Assembly: GCA_016199665.1 (NCBI GenBank)
Contig: JACQGG010000033.1
Coordinates: 1-5,166 of the forward strand
Length of the DNA stretch: 5,166 bases
Source of the DNA: Acidobacteriota bacterium
Lineage (GTDB): Bacteria; Acidobacteriota; UBA6911; JACQSX01
Reading direction: 5' to 3'
The stretch's first letter is position 1. Each line of letters opens with the position of its first letter. The translations under genes and the position numbers were made by a program. A model generated the notes under the pieces. The model searched no databases. It was given only the letters and a program-made list of their open reading frames with translations, and was not told where the DNA came from. This document shows, in pieces, positions 1-5,105 of this stretch.

Positions 1-3
1 GAC

Positions 4-36
4 GGGGAGAGGGGGGGACAAGGAGAGGGGGAAAGG
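4..36 (+). repeat. Purine-rich low-complexity tract
   Basis: Of these 33 bases only position 19 is a pyrimidine. G-runs lie at 4-7, 11-17 and 27-31, so the plus strand could form a G-quadruplex if the 7-G run supplies two tracts. GAGAGGGGG at 23-31 is the exact reverse complement of CCCCCTCTC at 63-71, so the tract can also pair with the pyrimidine tract downstream. No coding frame is supported here. Confidence 0.6.
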
Positions 37-55
37 TCTGTCCTCATCGTACCGG

Positions 56-115
56 TCCCTCACCCCCTCTCTCCCTCTCTCCCTCTCTCCCTCACCCCCT
101 CCCCATTTCTCCCTC
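56..115 (+). repeat. Pyrimidine tract with CCCTCTCT tandem octamers
   Basis: Of 60 bases, 57 are pyrimidines; the purines are at 62, 94 and 105. Positions 65-93 hold about 3.6 tandem copies of the octamer CCCTCTCT. Read on the minus strand, the C-runs at 65-67, 73-75, 81-83 and 89-91 give a regular G3-N5-G3-N5-G3-N5-G3 pattern, a textbook G-quadruplex motif. Slipped-strand length variation is likely in such a repeat. Its role is unknown; it lies about 50 bp upstream of the tRNA promoter. Confidence 0.7.
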
Positions 116-126
116 GCCAATTGTGT

Positions 127-142
127 CCCGGGGAACCCCGGG
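127..142 (+). other. Small GC-rich dyad upstream of tRNA promoter
   Basis: CCCGGGG (127-133) and CCCCGGG (136-142) are perfect reverse complements around AA. In RNA the innermost pair would have to open, giving a six-pair stem with a four-base loop. No T-run follows, so it is not a clean intrinsic terminator for whatever lies upstream. As DNA it is a near-perfect palindrome and could be a protein site. Function is unassigned. Confidence 0.4.
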
Positions 143-164
143 GACCGTGACCGTGTCAGGGTCC
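142..164 (+). promoter_or_regulatory. 23-bp dyad abutting the tRNA promoter -35
   Basis: GGACC (142-146) pairs with GGTCC (160-164), and TGAC (148-151) with GTCA (155-158). There is one mismatch between the two blocks (147/159) and a 3-base centre. The dyad ends exactly one base before the TTGAAC -35 box at 165. It could be an operator or activator site for the tRNA gene, or the stem of an upstream terminator. A terminator is less likely because no T-run follows. The symmetry is directly visible; the function is inferred. Confidence 0.4.
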
Positions 165-193
165 TTGAACTCATTCCTCCGGCTCGCTATACT
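165..193 (+). promoter_or_regulatory. Sigma70-type promoter of tRNA-Val
   Basis: TTGAAC (165-170) and TATACT (188-193) are separated by exactly 17 bp. Each hexamer has one or two differences from the TTGACA/TATAAT consensus. A start site near 200 would leave a leader of about 10 nt before the mature tRNA 5' end at 210, normal for a tRNA transcript processed by RNase P. Position, spacing and direction all fit. Confidence 0.8.
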
Positions 194-209
194 GCTGTTT
201 CCTTATCCG

Positions 210-286
210 GGGCGCTTAGCTCAGCTGGTTAGAGCGCCGTCTTCACACGGCGGAGGTCCGCGGTTCGAGCCCGCGAGCGCCCACCA
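210..286 (+). tRNA. tRNA-Val, anticodon CAC
   Basis: All cloverleaf parts are present. The acceptor stem is 210-216 with 276-282 (seven pairs). The D arm is 219-222 with 232-235. The anticodon stem is 237-241 with 249-253, including one T-G wobble. The T stem is 259-263 with 271-275, with loop TTCGAGC. The anticodon loop (242-248) reads TTCACAC, so the anticodon is CAC, decoding GUG valine codons. The discriminator is A283 and CCA is encoded at 284-286. Length is 77 nt including CCA, with a normal 5-base variable loop. It has its own promoter immediately upstream, and no second tRNA follows before the palindromic element. No mismatch suggests a pseudo-tRNA. Confidence 0.97.
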
Positions 287-302
287 AGCCCTCTCTACTT
301 AC

Positions 303-478
303 CCCGGATGATTCATGAGTTTTTGTCGCGAGGGTGTCGAGACGGGCTACGAGACAAGGCGTCGCGACCGAGGGCTCCGCAGGCGTACTTGAACAGTACG
401 TCGAGGAGCCCGACCGACGCAACGCAGTCCCATGGCCCGGATCGGTAGCCGCAGCAGAAAACTCATGAAGGGTCCGGG
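303..478. repeat. 176-bp nested imperfect palindrome
   Basis: Matching blocks nest around one centre. They are CCCGGA 303-308 / TCCGGG 473-478, TTCATGAGTTTT 312-323 / 458-469, CGGGC 343-347 / GCCCG 435-439, GGGCTCC 372-378 / GGAGCCC 405-411, and CGTACT 384-389 / AGTACG 395-400, with a 5-base loop 390-394. Between the blocks the arms remain partly complementary, with a length difference of only a few bases. It begins 16 bp after the tRNA-Val CCA. No coding frame in it looks real. The architecture resembles a non-autonomous dispersed palindromic repeat (REP- or MITE-like), or a structured RNA; neither can be shown from a single copy. No target-site duplication was found at its edges. Confidence 0.7.
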
Positions 479-481
479 CTG

Positions 482-536
482 GCCCATGTTTGCCGCGGAA
501 GGCGAGAAGCGGAAGGCGGAAAAGGCAAAGATGGGC
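482..536. repeat. Inverted repeat with internal direct repeats
   Basis: The arms at 482-494 (GCCCATGTTTGCC) and 524-536 (GGCAAAGATGGGC) pair at 12 of 13 positions, the exception being 488/530. The 29-base interior contains a perfect 10-bp direct repeat, GCGGAAGGCG, at 495-504 and 509-518. The element starts three bases after the larger palindrome ends and may be part of the same composite. The stem is strong, but no T-run follows on either strand in a terminator position. Function is unknown. Confidence 0.6.
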
Positions 537-567
537 TAGATGCCTCGCGTTGTCTCCACTTCTGTGG

Positions 568-618
568 CCTCCCCTTCCCCTTATCCCGCCCTCTCCCTGT
601 CTCCCCCTCTCCTCTTCC
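568..618 (+). repeat. Second pyrimidine tract, upstream of ypdA
   Basis: Of 51 bases, 48 are C or T; the purines are at 583, 588 and 599. It resembles the tract at 56-115 but lacks regular octamers. It ends about 30 bp before the ypdA start, so it probably forms part of the promoter or leader region. I could not find a convincing -35/-10 pair in 540-649. The rest of 287-649 consists of the two inverted repeats and short unique spacers. Confidence 0.5.
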
Positions 619-649
619 ATGATCTCCCGATTTGTGTTTTCATACCCGC

Positions 650-1648
650 ATGGGAGACGAAGTTTTTGACGTTGCCATCGTTGGTGCGGGTCCGGCCGGG
701 CTGGCCTGCGGCATTGAGGCGAAGAAGCGAGGCTACAGTTATGTGATCGTGGAAAAAGGGTGCATCGTCAATTCCATCTATCACTATCCCCGCGAGATGA
801 TTTTTTTCACCACCGCCGATCTGCTGGAGATCGGCGGCGTTCCGATGATCGTTTCTTCGGAAAAACCGAGGCGTGTGGACGGATTGAATTACTACCGAAA
901 AGTCGTGGAAGTCCTGGATTTGAAAGTCCACGACTTCACGCGGGTGGTGGAAATCAAAGGAGAGCGGGATCGATTCCGGCTGGTCACGCGTTCTGAAATG
1001 CCGGGCGAAGAGGGTCGTCCGGAGGAGCGGATCCGGGCCCGGCGCGTCATCCTGGCGCTCGGCTACTACGACCATCCAAATTATCTGAAAATTCCAGGCG
1101 AGAATCTCGCAAAGGTTTCGCATTATTTTACCGAGGTCCATCCCTTCTTCAGGAAAAAGATTGCCATCATCGGCGGTAAGAATTCCGCGGCTGAAGCAGC
1201 GTTGCTGCTTTATCGCGCGGGCGCCGAAGTGACGCTTATTCATCGGGGGACCGCCTTGAGCCGTGACGTCAAATACTGGGTTTTGCCGGATATCGAGAAC
1301 CGGATTCAGAACAACCAGATTCGAGCTCTCTTTGGCGCCAGGGTGACAGAAATCGAGGCGGCGCGGATTCGAATTCGCAACGGGGGAGTGGAAACGCTCC
1401 TGGACAACGATTTTGTTTTCGCCCTGACGGGGTATCACCCGGATGTGGATTTTCTCGAAAAGATTGGAATCCGGGTGGACCCGGCCACCTGCCGGCCCGA
1501 GCATGACCCCCAAACGCTGGAGAGCAACGTGGCGGGTATTTATCTGGCGGGTGGAATGATCTCCGGCAAGGAGACCAACAAGATCTTCATCGAGAACGGA
1601 CGTTTTCACGGGGCACAGATCCTGGATGCGCCGGGTTTTGCCATGTAG
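650..1648 (+). CDS. ypdA: YpdA-family FAD/NADPH disulfide reductase
   Basis: This 332-residue cytosolic flavoprotein belongs to the YpdA family, of which the Firmicute members reduce bacillithiol disulfide with NADPH. The FAD Rossmann motif GAGPAG is at residues 12-17. The NADPH-domain motif GGKNSA is at 175-180, followed by HR at 198-199, suited to the NADPH phosphate. The segment KYWVLPDIENRI (208-219) and the C-terminal block GGMISGKETN...IFIENGRFHG (301-321) are typical of YpdA. There is no CxxC pair, so it is not a thioredoxin reductase. Length matches the family (about 325). Residue 16 is Ala where Firmicute YpdA has the conserved Cys proposed to be catalytic; cysteines here are C20, C38 and C281. 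I chose ATG 650 because family similarity begins about residue 5; an in-frame TTG at 632 would add six residues unlike the family. No Shine-Dalgarno precedes either start. The actual thiol substrate is inferred, not shown. Confidence 0.88.
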   Translation: MGDEVFDVAIVGAGPAGLACGIEAKKRGYSYVIVEKGCIVNSIYHYPREMIFFTTADLLEIGGVPMIVSSEKPRRVDGLNYYRKVVEVLDLKVHDFTRVVEIKGERDRFRLVTRSEMPGEEGRPEERIRARRVILALGYYDHPNYLKIPGENLAKVSHYFTEVHPFFRKKIAIIGGKNSAAEAALLLYRAGAEVTLIHRGTALSRDVKYWVLPDIENRIQNNQIRALFGARVTEIEAARIRIRNGGVETLLDNDFVFALTGYHPDVDFLEKIGIRVDPATCRPEHDPQTLESNVAGIYLAGGMISGKETNKIFIENGRFHGAQILDAPGFAM

Positions 1649-1688
1649 CCCCGGAATCACAATTGAATAGTCGCAGCACCCCCTGGGC

Positions 1689-1706
1689 GTTCCTGCGGGT
1701 TCCTGC
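1689..1706 (+). repeat. Direct repeat GTTCCTGC, one helical turn apart
   Basis: GTTCCTGC occurs at 1689-1696 and again at 1699-1706, a period of 10 bp, ending 15 bp before the hflX start. It lies in the 73-bp ypdA-hflX spacer. Same-face direct repeats can be a protein site, but an 8-bp repeat can also arise by chance. I see no clear terminator or sigma70 promoter in this spacer; TATTCT at 1713-1718 lacks a -35 partner. Confidence 0.3.
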
Positions 1707-1721
1707 CTCTGTTATTCTCTG

Positions 1722-2813
1722 ATGCCTATGGAGCACGCCTGCCTGGTAGGAGTCTTCACGCGGCGCGAAATGCGCGCTGAAGCCGACCAGCACCTCGAAG
1801 AGCTCCGAGAGCTGGCGCTAAGCGCCGGTGCCCGCGTGAAGCAATCCGTGCTTCAGTTTCGCCCGCGTCTGGATCCCGCGTACCTGATTGGCAGCGGAAA
1901 GGCCGAGGAAATTGCCCAGCGGGTGCGCGAGCAGGCGCTCGACCTTGTCATTTTTGATGAAACTCTCTCGCCTGCCCAGCAGCGCAATCTGGAGTCGGCG
2001 CTGCACTGCAAGGTCGTGGACCGTTCCGCTCTTATCCTGGACATCTTTGCGCAACGCGCGCGTACCCGTGAAGGAAAGCTCCAGGTGGAGCTGGCGCAGT
2101 TAAACTATCTCCTTCCTCGGCTGACCGGATCGGGGGTTGCGCTCTCAAGGCTGGGCGGGGGGATTGGAACCCGGGGACCGGGAGAGACCAAGCTGGAAAT
2201 GGATCGGCGCCGCATTCGCGCCCGCATCTCTCAGATCCGGGCTGAAATTGAGAAGGTTCGCAGACACCGGCAACTGCACCGGACACGGCGCCGGGGCGTC
2301 CCGGTTCCGGTGGTGACTCTGGTCGGATATACCAATGCAGGCAAGTCCACGCTGTTTACCGCGTTGACGCGCTCGGCGACGCTGCGATCCGATCGCATGT
2401 TCGCCACCCTGGATCCGCTGGTTCGCCGGATTCACCTGCCCTCCAGCGGAGACGTGCTGCTGACGGACACAGTGGGGTTCGTGCGCAAGTTGCCGCCGGA
2501 TCTGGTGGCCGCCTTTCGCGCCACCCTGGAGGAGATTGGCGAGGCCGACCTGCTGTTGCATGTGGTCGACCGCAGTCAGGAAAACTACAGAGATCAGATG
2601 CGTGCAGTAGAAGAGATCTTGGCCGACCTGGGTTTCTGCGAGGTTCCAATTCTGATCGTGTTCAACAAGGTGGATCTGTTGCCGGGCGCTTTAGCAGATG
2701 AGCGGGACGTGGACTCGGTCGCCGTATCGGCGCTGAAAGGAGCCGGCCTCCAGGAACTGCGCGCCGCGATGGATCGACGGCTCCAGAACCGGACGCGGCC
2801 CGGAACGGTGTAA
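1722..2813 (+). CDS. hflX: Ribosome-associated GTPase HflX
   Basis: The 363-residue protein is a cytosolic GTPase that binds the 50S subunit and, in studied bacteria, splits stalled or heat-stressed ribosomes. The N-terminal HflX domain shows GSGKAEEI (57-64), the LILDIFAQRA block (104-113) with EGKLQVELAQL (117-127), and a Gly-rich loop GGIGTRGPGET (146-156). A basic, probably helical linker follows (about 160-193). G-domain motifs are G1 GYTNAGKST (202-210), G2 FATLDP (227-232), G3 DTVG (249-252), G4 NKVD (315-318) and G5 SALKG (336-340). The protein stops about 23 residues after G5, so the C-terminal domain of about 55-60 residues seen in E. coli HflX (426 aa) is absent. The short form is like the roughly 356-residue archaeal one. 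There is no in-frame ATG, GTG or TTG between the stop at 1668-1670 and ATG 1722; ATG 1728 is a possible alternative. No Shine-Dalgarno is visible. der follows after 2 nt. Confidence 0.95.
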   Translation: MPMEHACLVGVFTRREMRAEADQHLEELRELALSAGARVKQSVLQFRPRLDPAYLIGSGKAEEIAQRVREQALDLVIFDETLSPAQQRNLESALHCKVVDRSALILDIFAQRARTREGKLQVELAQLNYLLPRLTGSGVALSRLGGGIGTRGPGETKLEMDRRRIRARISQIRAEIEKVRRHRQLHRTRRRGVPVPVVTLVGYTNAGKSTLFTALTRSATLRSDRMFATLDPLVRRIHLPSSGDVLLTDTVGFVRKLPPDLVAAFRATLEEIGEADLLLHVVDRSQENYRDQMRAVEEILADLGFCEVPILIVFNKVDLLPGALADERDVDSVAVSALKGAGLQELRAAMDRRLQNRTRPGTV

Positions 2814-2815
2814 CG

Positions 2816-4132
2816 ATGTACCAGGTTGCGATACTGGGAAGGCCGAATGTAGGCAAGTCGACGCTGTTTAACCGCCTGACTGGAACGCGGCGCTCTATTG
2901 TGGGCGACGAGCCGGGAATCACCCGTGACCGGATCTACGGAGTGGTGGAGTATGGCGGCAAGCAGTTCAAGCTGGTGGACTGCGGCGGCATGATTCCGCG
3001 TGAATCGGAACGGATGGCCGCTGAAATTTTCAAGCAGGCCGCCCTTGCGGTTCAGGAAAGCGACCTGCTTCTGCTGCTGGCGGATGCCCAGACGGGCCCG
3101 ACGCCGCCCGATGAAGAACTGCTTCAGTTTCTGCGCAAGACTGGAAAGGAAATCTGGCTGGTCATCACCAAGGTGGATTCTCCCATGCACGAGAACGGCA
3201 TCGCGCCCTTTTATGAACTGGGGGTGGGGCGTATTTTCCCCGTTTCGGGGGAGCACAAGTACGGAATTGACGATCTGCTGGAGGAAATTACGGGGCGCGC
3301 GAGTGCGGCCGGGGAAAGCGCGGAACCGGAAGAAGTGCGCATTGCCATCGTGGGACGGCCCAACGTTGGCAAGTCCTCCATGGTGAACCTCCTCTGCGGG
3401 GAAGAACGCGTCATCGTGACCGATATTCCCGGCACCACGCGGGACGCCGTGGATACGCTGCTTCGACGGGAAGGCCGCAGCTACAGGCTGGTGGACACGG
3501 CGGGCATCCGGCGCAAGGGGAAGACGGAGGCTATGGCTGAGAAGTTGAGCGTGGTAATGGCGCGCCGAAGCCTTCGCCAGGCCGATGTTGCAGTGCTGGT
3601 TATCGATGGCGTCGAAGGCCCGACAAAACTGGATGCCGCCATCGCGGGATATGCCCTGGACGAGGGCTGCTCCATCCTGATTGCGGTCAACAAGTGGGAC
3701 TTGGTCACGAATGGGGCCGAAGCAAGTCGCAGGTTCAAAGAGGAAATCTCCCGCCGCATGAAATTCCTCGATTTTGCGCCGATCGAGTTTGTTTCGGCGC
3801 GCACCGGCCAGCGCATGGTTAAAATTCTGGATCACGCGCAGCAGGCGGCGCAGGCGCGCCAGCTCCGGATTTCCACTCCCGAATTGAACGAATTCTTTTA
3901 CCGCGAGGTCCGTCATTCTTTTCTGGACTCGTTTCCCGACAAGAAGTTCAAGATGAAGTACATCACTCAGGTCAGCACCGGGCCGCCCGTGTTTGTGCTG
4001 TTTTCCAACGCTCGCCGTCTTCATTTTTCACACCGCCGCTTTATCGTGAATCGCCTGAGAGAGCGCTTCGGGTTTTACGCCACTCCGTTGCGTCTTCGGG
4101 TGCGTTCCGATCGCGAGGGAGGTTCGGCTTGA
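2816..4132 (+). CDS. der: Ribosome biogenesis GTPase Der (EngA)
   Basis: Der is a cytosolic double GTPase essential for 50S ribosomal subunit maturation. All domains are present in 438 residues, close to the B. subtilis length (436). G domain 1 has GRPNVGKST (8-16), GITRDR (34-39), DCGG (55-58), TKVD (118-121) and SGEHKYG (144-150). An acidic linker (about 161-173) follows. G domain 2 has GRPNVGKSS (180-188), GTTRDAVD (206-213), DTAG (227-230), NKWD (292-295) and SART (327-330). The C-terminal KH-like domain (about 350-430) includes TPELNEFF and FSHRRFIVNRLRERFGF. Two motifs in domain 1 deviate: G3 is DCGG rather than the usual DTGG, and G4 is TKVD rather than NKxD (codon ACC at 3167-3169). 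Domain 2 is canonical. ATG 2816 starts right at the family N-terminus and lies 2 nt after the hflX stop, with no good Shine-Dalgarno, so translational coupling to hflX is likely. Confidence 0.97.
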   Translation: MYQVAILGRPNVGKSTLFNRLTGTRRSIVGDEPGITRDRIYGVVEYGGKQFKLVDCGGMIPRESERMAAEIFKQAALAVQESDLLLLLADAQTGPTPPDEELLQFLRKTGKEIWLVITKVDSPMHENGIAPFYELGVGRIFPVSGEHKYGIDDLLEEITGRASAAGESAEPEEVRIAIVGRPNVGKSSMVNLLCGEERVIVTDIPGTTRDAVDTLLRREGRSYRLVDTAGIRRKGKTEAMAEKLSVVMARRSLRQADVAVLVIDGVEGPTKLDAAIAGYALDEGCSILIAVNKWDLVTNGAEASRRFKEEISRRMKFLDFAPIEFVSARTGQRMVKILDHAQQAAQARQLRISTPELNEFFYREVRHSFLDSFPDKKFKMKYITQVSTGPPVFVLFSNARRLHFSHRRFIVNRLRERFGFYATPLRLRVRSDREGGSA

Positions 4133-4157
4133 CTCGCTTTGGCACCGTTTCTATCAT
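4129..4157 (+). promoter_or_regulatory. Sigma70-type promoter for ihf-merR, overlapping der stop
   Basis: TTGACT (4129-4134) and TATCAT (4152-4157) are spaced by exactly 17 bp, and each matches five of six consensus bases. The -35 box includes the der stop codon TGA (4130-4132). A start near 4164 gives a leader of about 30 nt containing the GGAGG ribosome site. This makes the downstream pair independently expressed even if der read-through also reaches it. Confidence 0.75.
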
Positions 4158-4184
4158 GGGTTTGCTCTGCACGCGGAACAAATC

Positions 4185-4189
4185 GGAGG
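4185..4189 (+). promoter_or_regulatory. Strong Shine-Dalgarno GGAGG for the IHF/HU gene
   Basis: GGAGG is followed by a 4-nt gap and then ATG 4194, which fixes the start of the IHF/HU gene. It is the only strong ribosome site in the window; ypdA, hflX, der and merR lack one. Confidence 0.85.
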
Positions 4190-4193
4190 CGCT

Positions 4194-4460
4194 ATGATCA
4201 AGGCGGATCTGGCCCGAGTGGTGTACGACCGGCACGGCGGCGTTTCTTACCGTGAAGCCCAGGACATAGTGGAAAGGATGCTCGACCATATGAGGACTCG
4301 CCTGATCGGCGGCGAAAATGTCAAGCTGACCGGTTTCGGCTCGTTCATTGTTGTCAACCGGCGCGAACGGGTGGGGCGAAATCCGCAGACGGGGGACACG
4401 ATCACTTTGAAGTCCCGGAAGTACATAACGTTTAAGCCTTCAAAGCAGTTGAAATTCTAG
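4194..4460 (+). CDS. ihfA: IHF-alpha/HU-family DNA-binding protein
   Basis: This 88-residue nucleoid protein of the HU/IHF family binds and bends DNA as a dimer. The N-terminal helical part (1-40) is followed by the core VKLTGFGSF (43-51) and the DNA-clasping arm with RNPQTG (62-67), where Pro64 is the residue that intercalates between base pairs. The tail ITFKPSKQLKF (78-88) is also typical. Length is that of HU (about 90), shorter than E. coli IhfA (99). I favour the IhfA-like name because a MerR gene follows directly, the ihfA-merR order known in several proteobacteria. HU remains possible, since sequence alone does not separate them well here. It has its own promoter (4129-4157) and a GGAGG site. 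merR begins 10 nt after its stop, so the two are probably one transcript. Confidence 0.92.
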   Translation: MIKADLARVVYDRHGGVSYREAQDIVERMLDHMRTRLIGGENVKLTGFGSFIVVNRRERVGRNPQTGDTITLKSRKYITFKPSKQLKF

Positions 4461-4470
4461 CTTCGAGCCC

Positions 4471-4929
4471 ATGGAACCGATACCCAGGAAACTCTACTAC
4501 AAGATTGGCGAAGTTTGCGACCTGTGCGAAATTCAACCCCATGTGCTGCGCTATTGGGAAACTGAATTTGCGGAGCTTTCACCCGCCAAAAACAACAGCG
4601 GCCAGCGGGTTTATCGTTATGGCGACTTGCAGATAGTGCGCCGCATCAAGCAGCTTCTTTACGACGAGGGATATACCATCGCGGGAGCCAACAAGAAGCT
4701 GGCCAGCGAGCATTTCGACCGGGATGCCGCGGAGTTCCCGCCGCTTGCCGTGCCGGCTTCGGATTCGCCCCTTTTGCCAGACAGCCCGGAATCTGCGACG
4801 GTGGCGCTGCCCCTTTTCAGCCCGGACGGCCGACCCGTTCCCGGCGGAAAAGGCATGTCGTCCGACGATCGGAAACTGCTGGAAGAGATTCGCTCCGAGT
4901 TGGAGTCGGTCTTCAAGATGCTGCAGTAG
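4471..4929 (+). CDS. MerR-family transcriptional regulator
   Basis: This 152-residue regulator has the winged helix-turn-helix of the MerR family at its N-terminus. The helix-turn-helix with YYKIGEV...VLRYWETEF spans 9-33, the wing holds GQRVYRYGDL (44-53), and a helical segment with LLYDEGYTIAGANKKL (62-77) follows. Residues 89-127 form a Pro/Ser-rich, probably disordered linker, and 131-152 a charged helix likely to be the short dimer coiled coil. There is no cysteine-based metal site in the C-terminal part, so a metal or redox sensor role is not indicated. The target and ligand are unknown. The gene follows the IHF/HU gene by 10 nt and has only a weak ribosome site, in keeping with cotranscription. 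In several bacteria an ihfA neighbour of this type is annotated only as a MerR-family protein. Confidence 0.92.
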   Translation: MEPIPRKLYYKIGEVCDLCEIQPHVLRYWETEFAELSPAKNNSGQRVYRYGDLQIVRRIKQLLYDEGYTIAGANKKLASEHFDRDAAEFPPLAVPASDSPLLPDSPESATVALPLFSPDGRPVPGGKGMSSDDRKLLEEIRSELESVFKMLQ

Positions 4930-5105
4930 ATCCCGTTCGATACATCGGAGAGAGCCTCTGCCGGGCGATCGATGCTTATACTTCAACCGGCGGGAAGTTA
5001 TTTTGCTTTCCGGAACAAAATGACTTTGACCCCCACCGCAGAACCTTCGCGCGGCGTAGCCACACCCCAAGATCCGGTTCTGGACGGCAGTGGATCCGCC
5101 CTCAA
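4930..5105. other. Intergenic region after merR
   Basis: No strong terminator follows merR; the best stem, GCCGG 4960-4964 with CCGGC 4987-4991, is only five pairs and has no T-run. TATACT at 4977-4982 matches the -10 of the tRNA promoter here but has no recognisable -35 at 16-18 bp. An 8-bp palindrome TTCCGGAA (5008-5015), flanked by TTTTG (5001-5005) and CAAAA (5016-5020), precedes an ATG at 5020. That frame stays open to the window end but runs through the CGCAGAG repeat, so I do not call it a gene. Confidence 0.5.

Noticed and set aside
210..478. Attachment site of an integrated island at the tRNA 3' end
   Set aside because: I see no second copy of the tRNA 3' end in the window and no integrase gene.
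123..620. Short open frames over the tRNA and palindrome on both strands
   Set aside because: They read through a perfect tRNA gene and inverted repeats, and have no ribosome sites or family features.
581..1660. Minus-strand open frame of 359 codons
   Set aside because: It is fully antisense to ypdA, which has clear FAD and NADPH motifs. No domain is seen in the minus frame.
1663..1718. Sigma70 promoter for hflX from TTGAAT (1663) and TATTCT (1713)
   Set aside because: The hexamers are 44 bp apart, and neither has a partner at 16-18 bp.
2594..4024. Minus-strand open frame of 476 codons
   Set aside because: It lies antisense to the intact hflX end and der. Its translation is rich in Arg, His and Pro with no recognisable motif, as expected for the shadow of a GC-rich gene.
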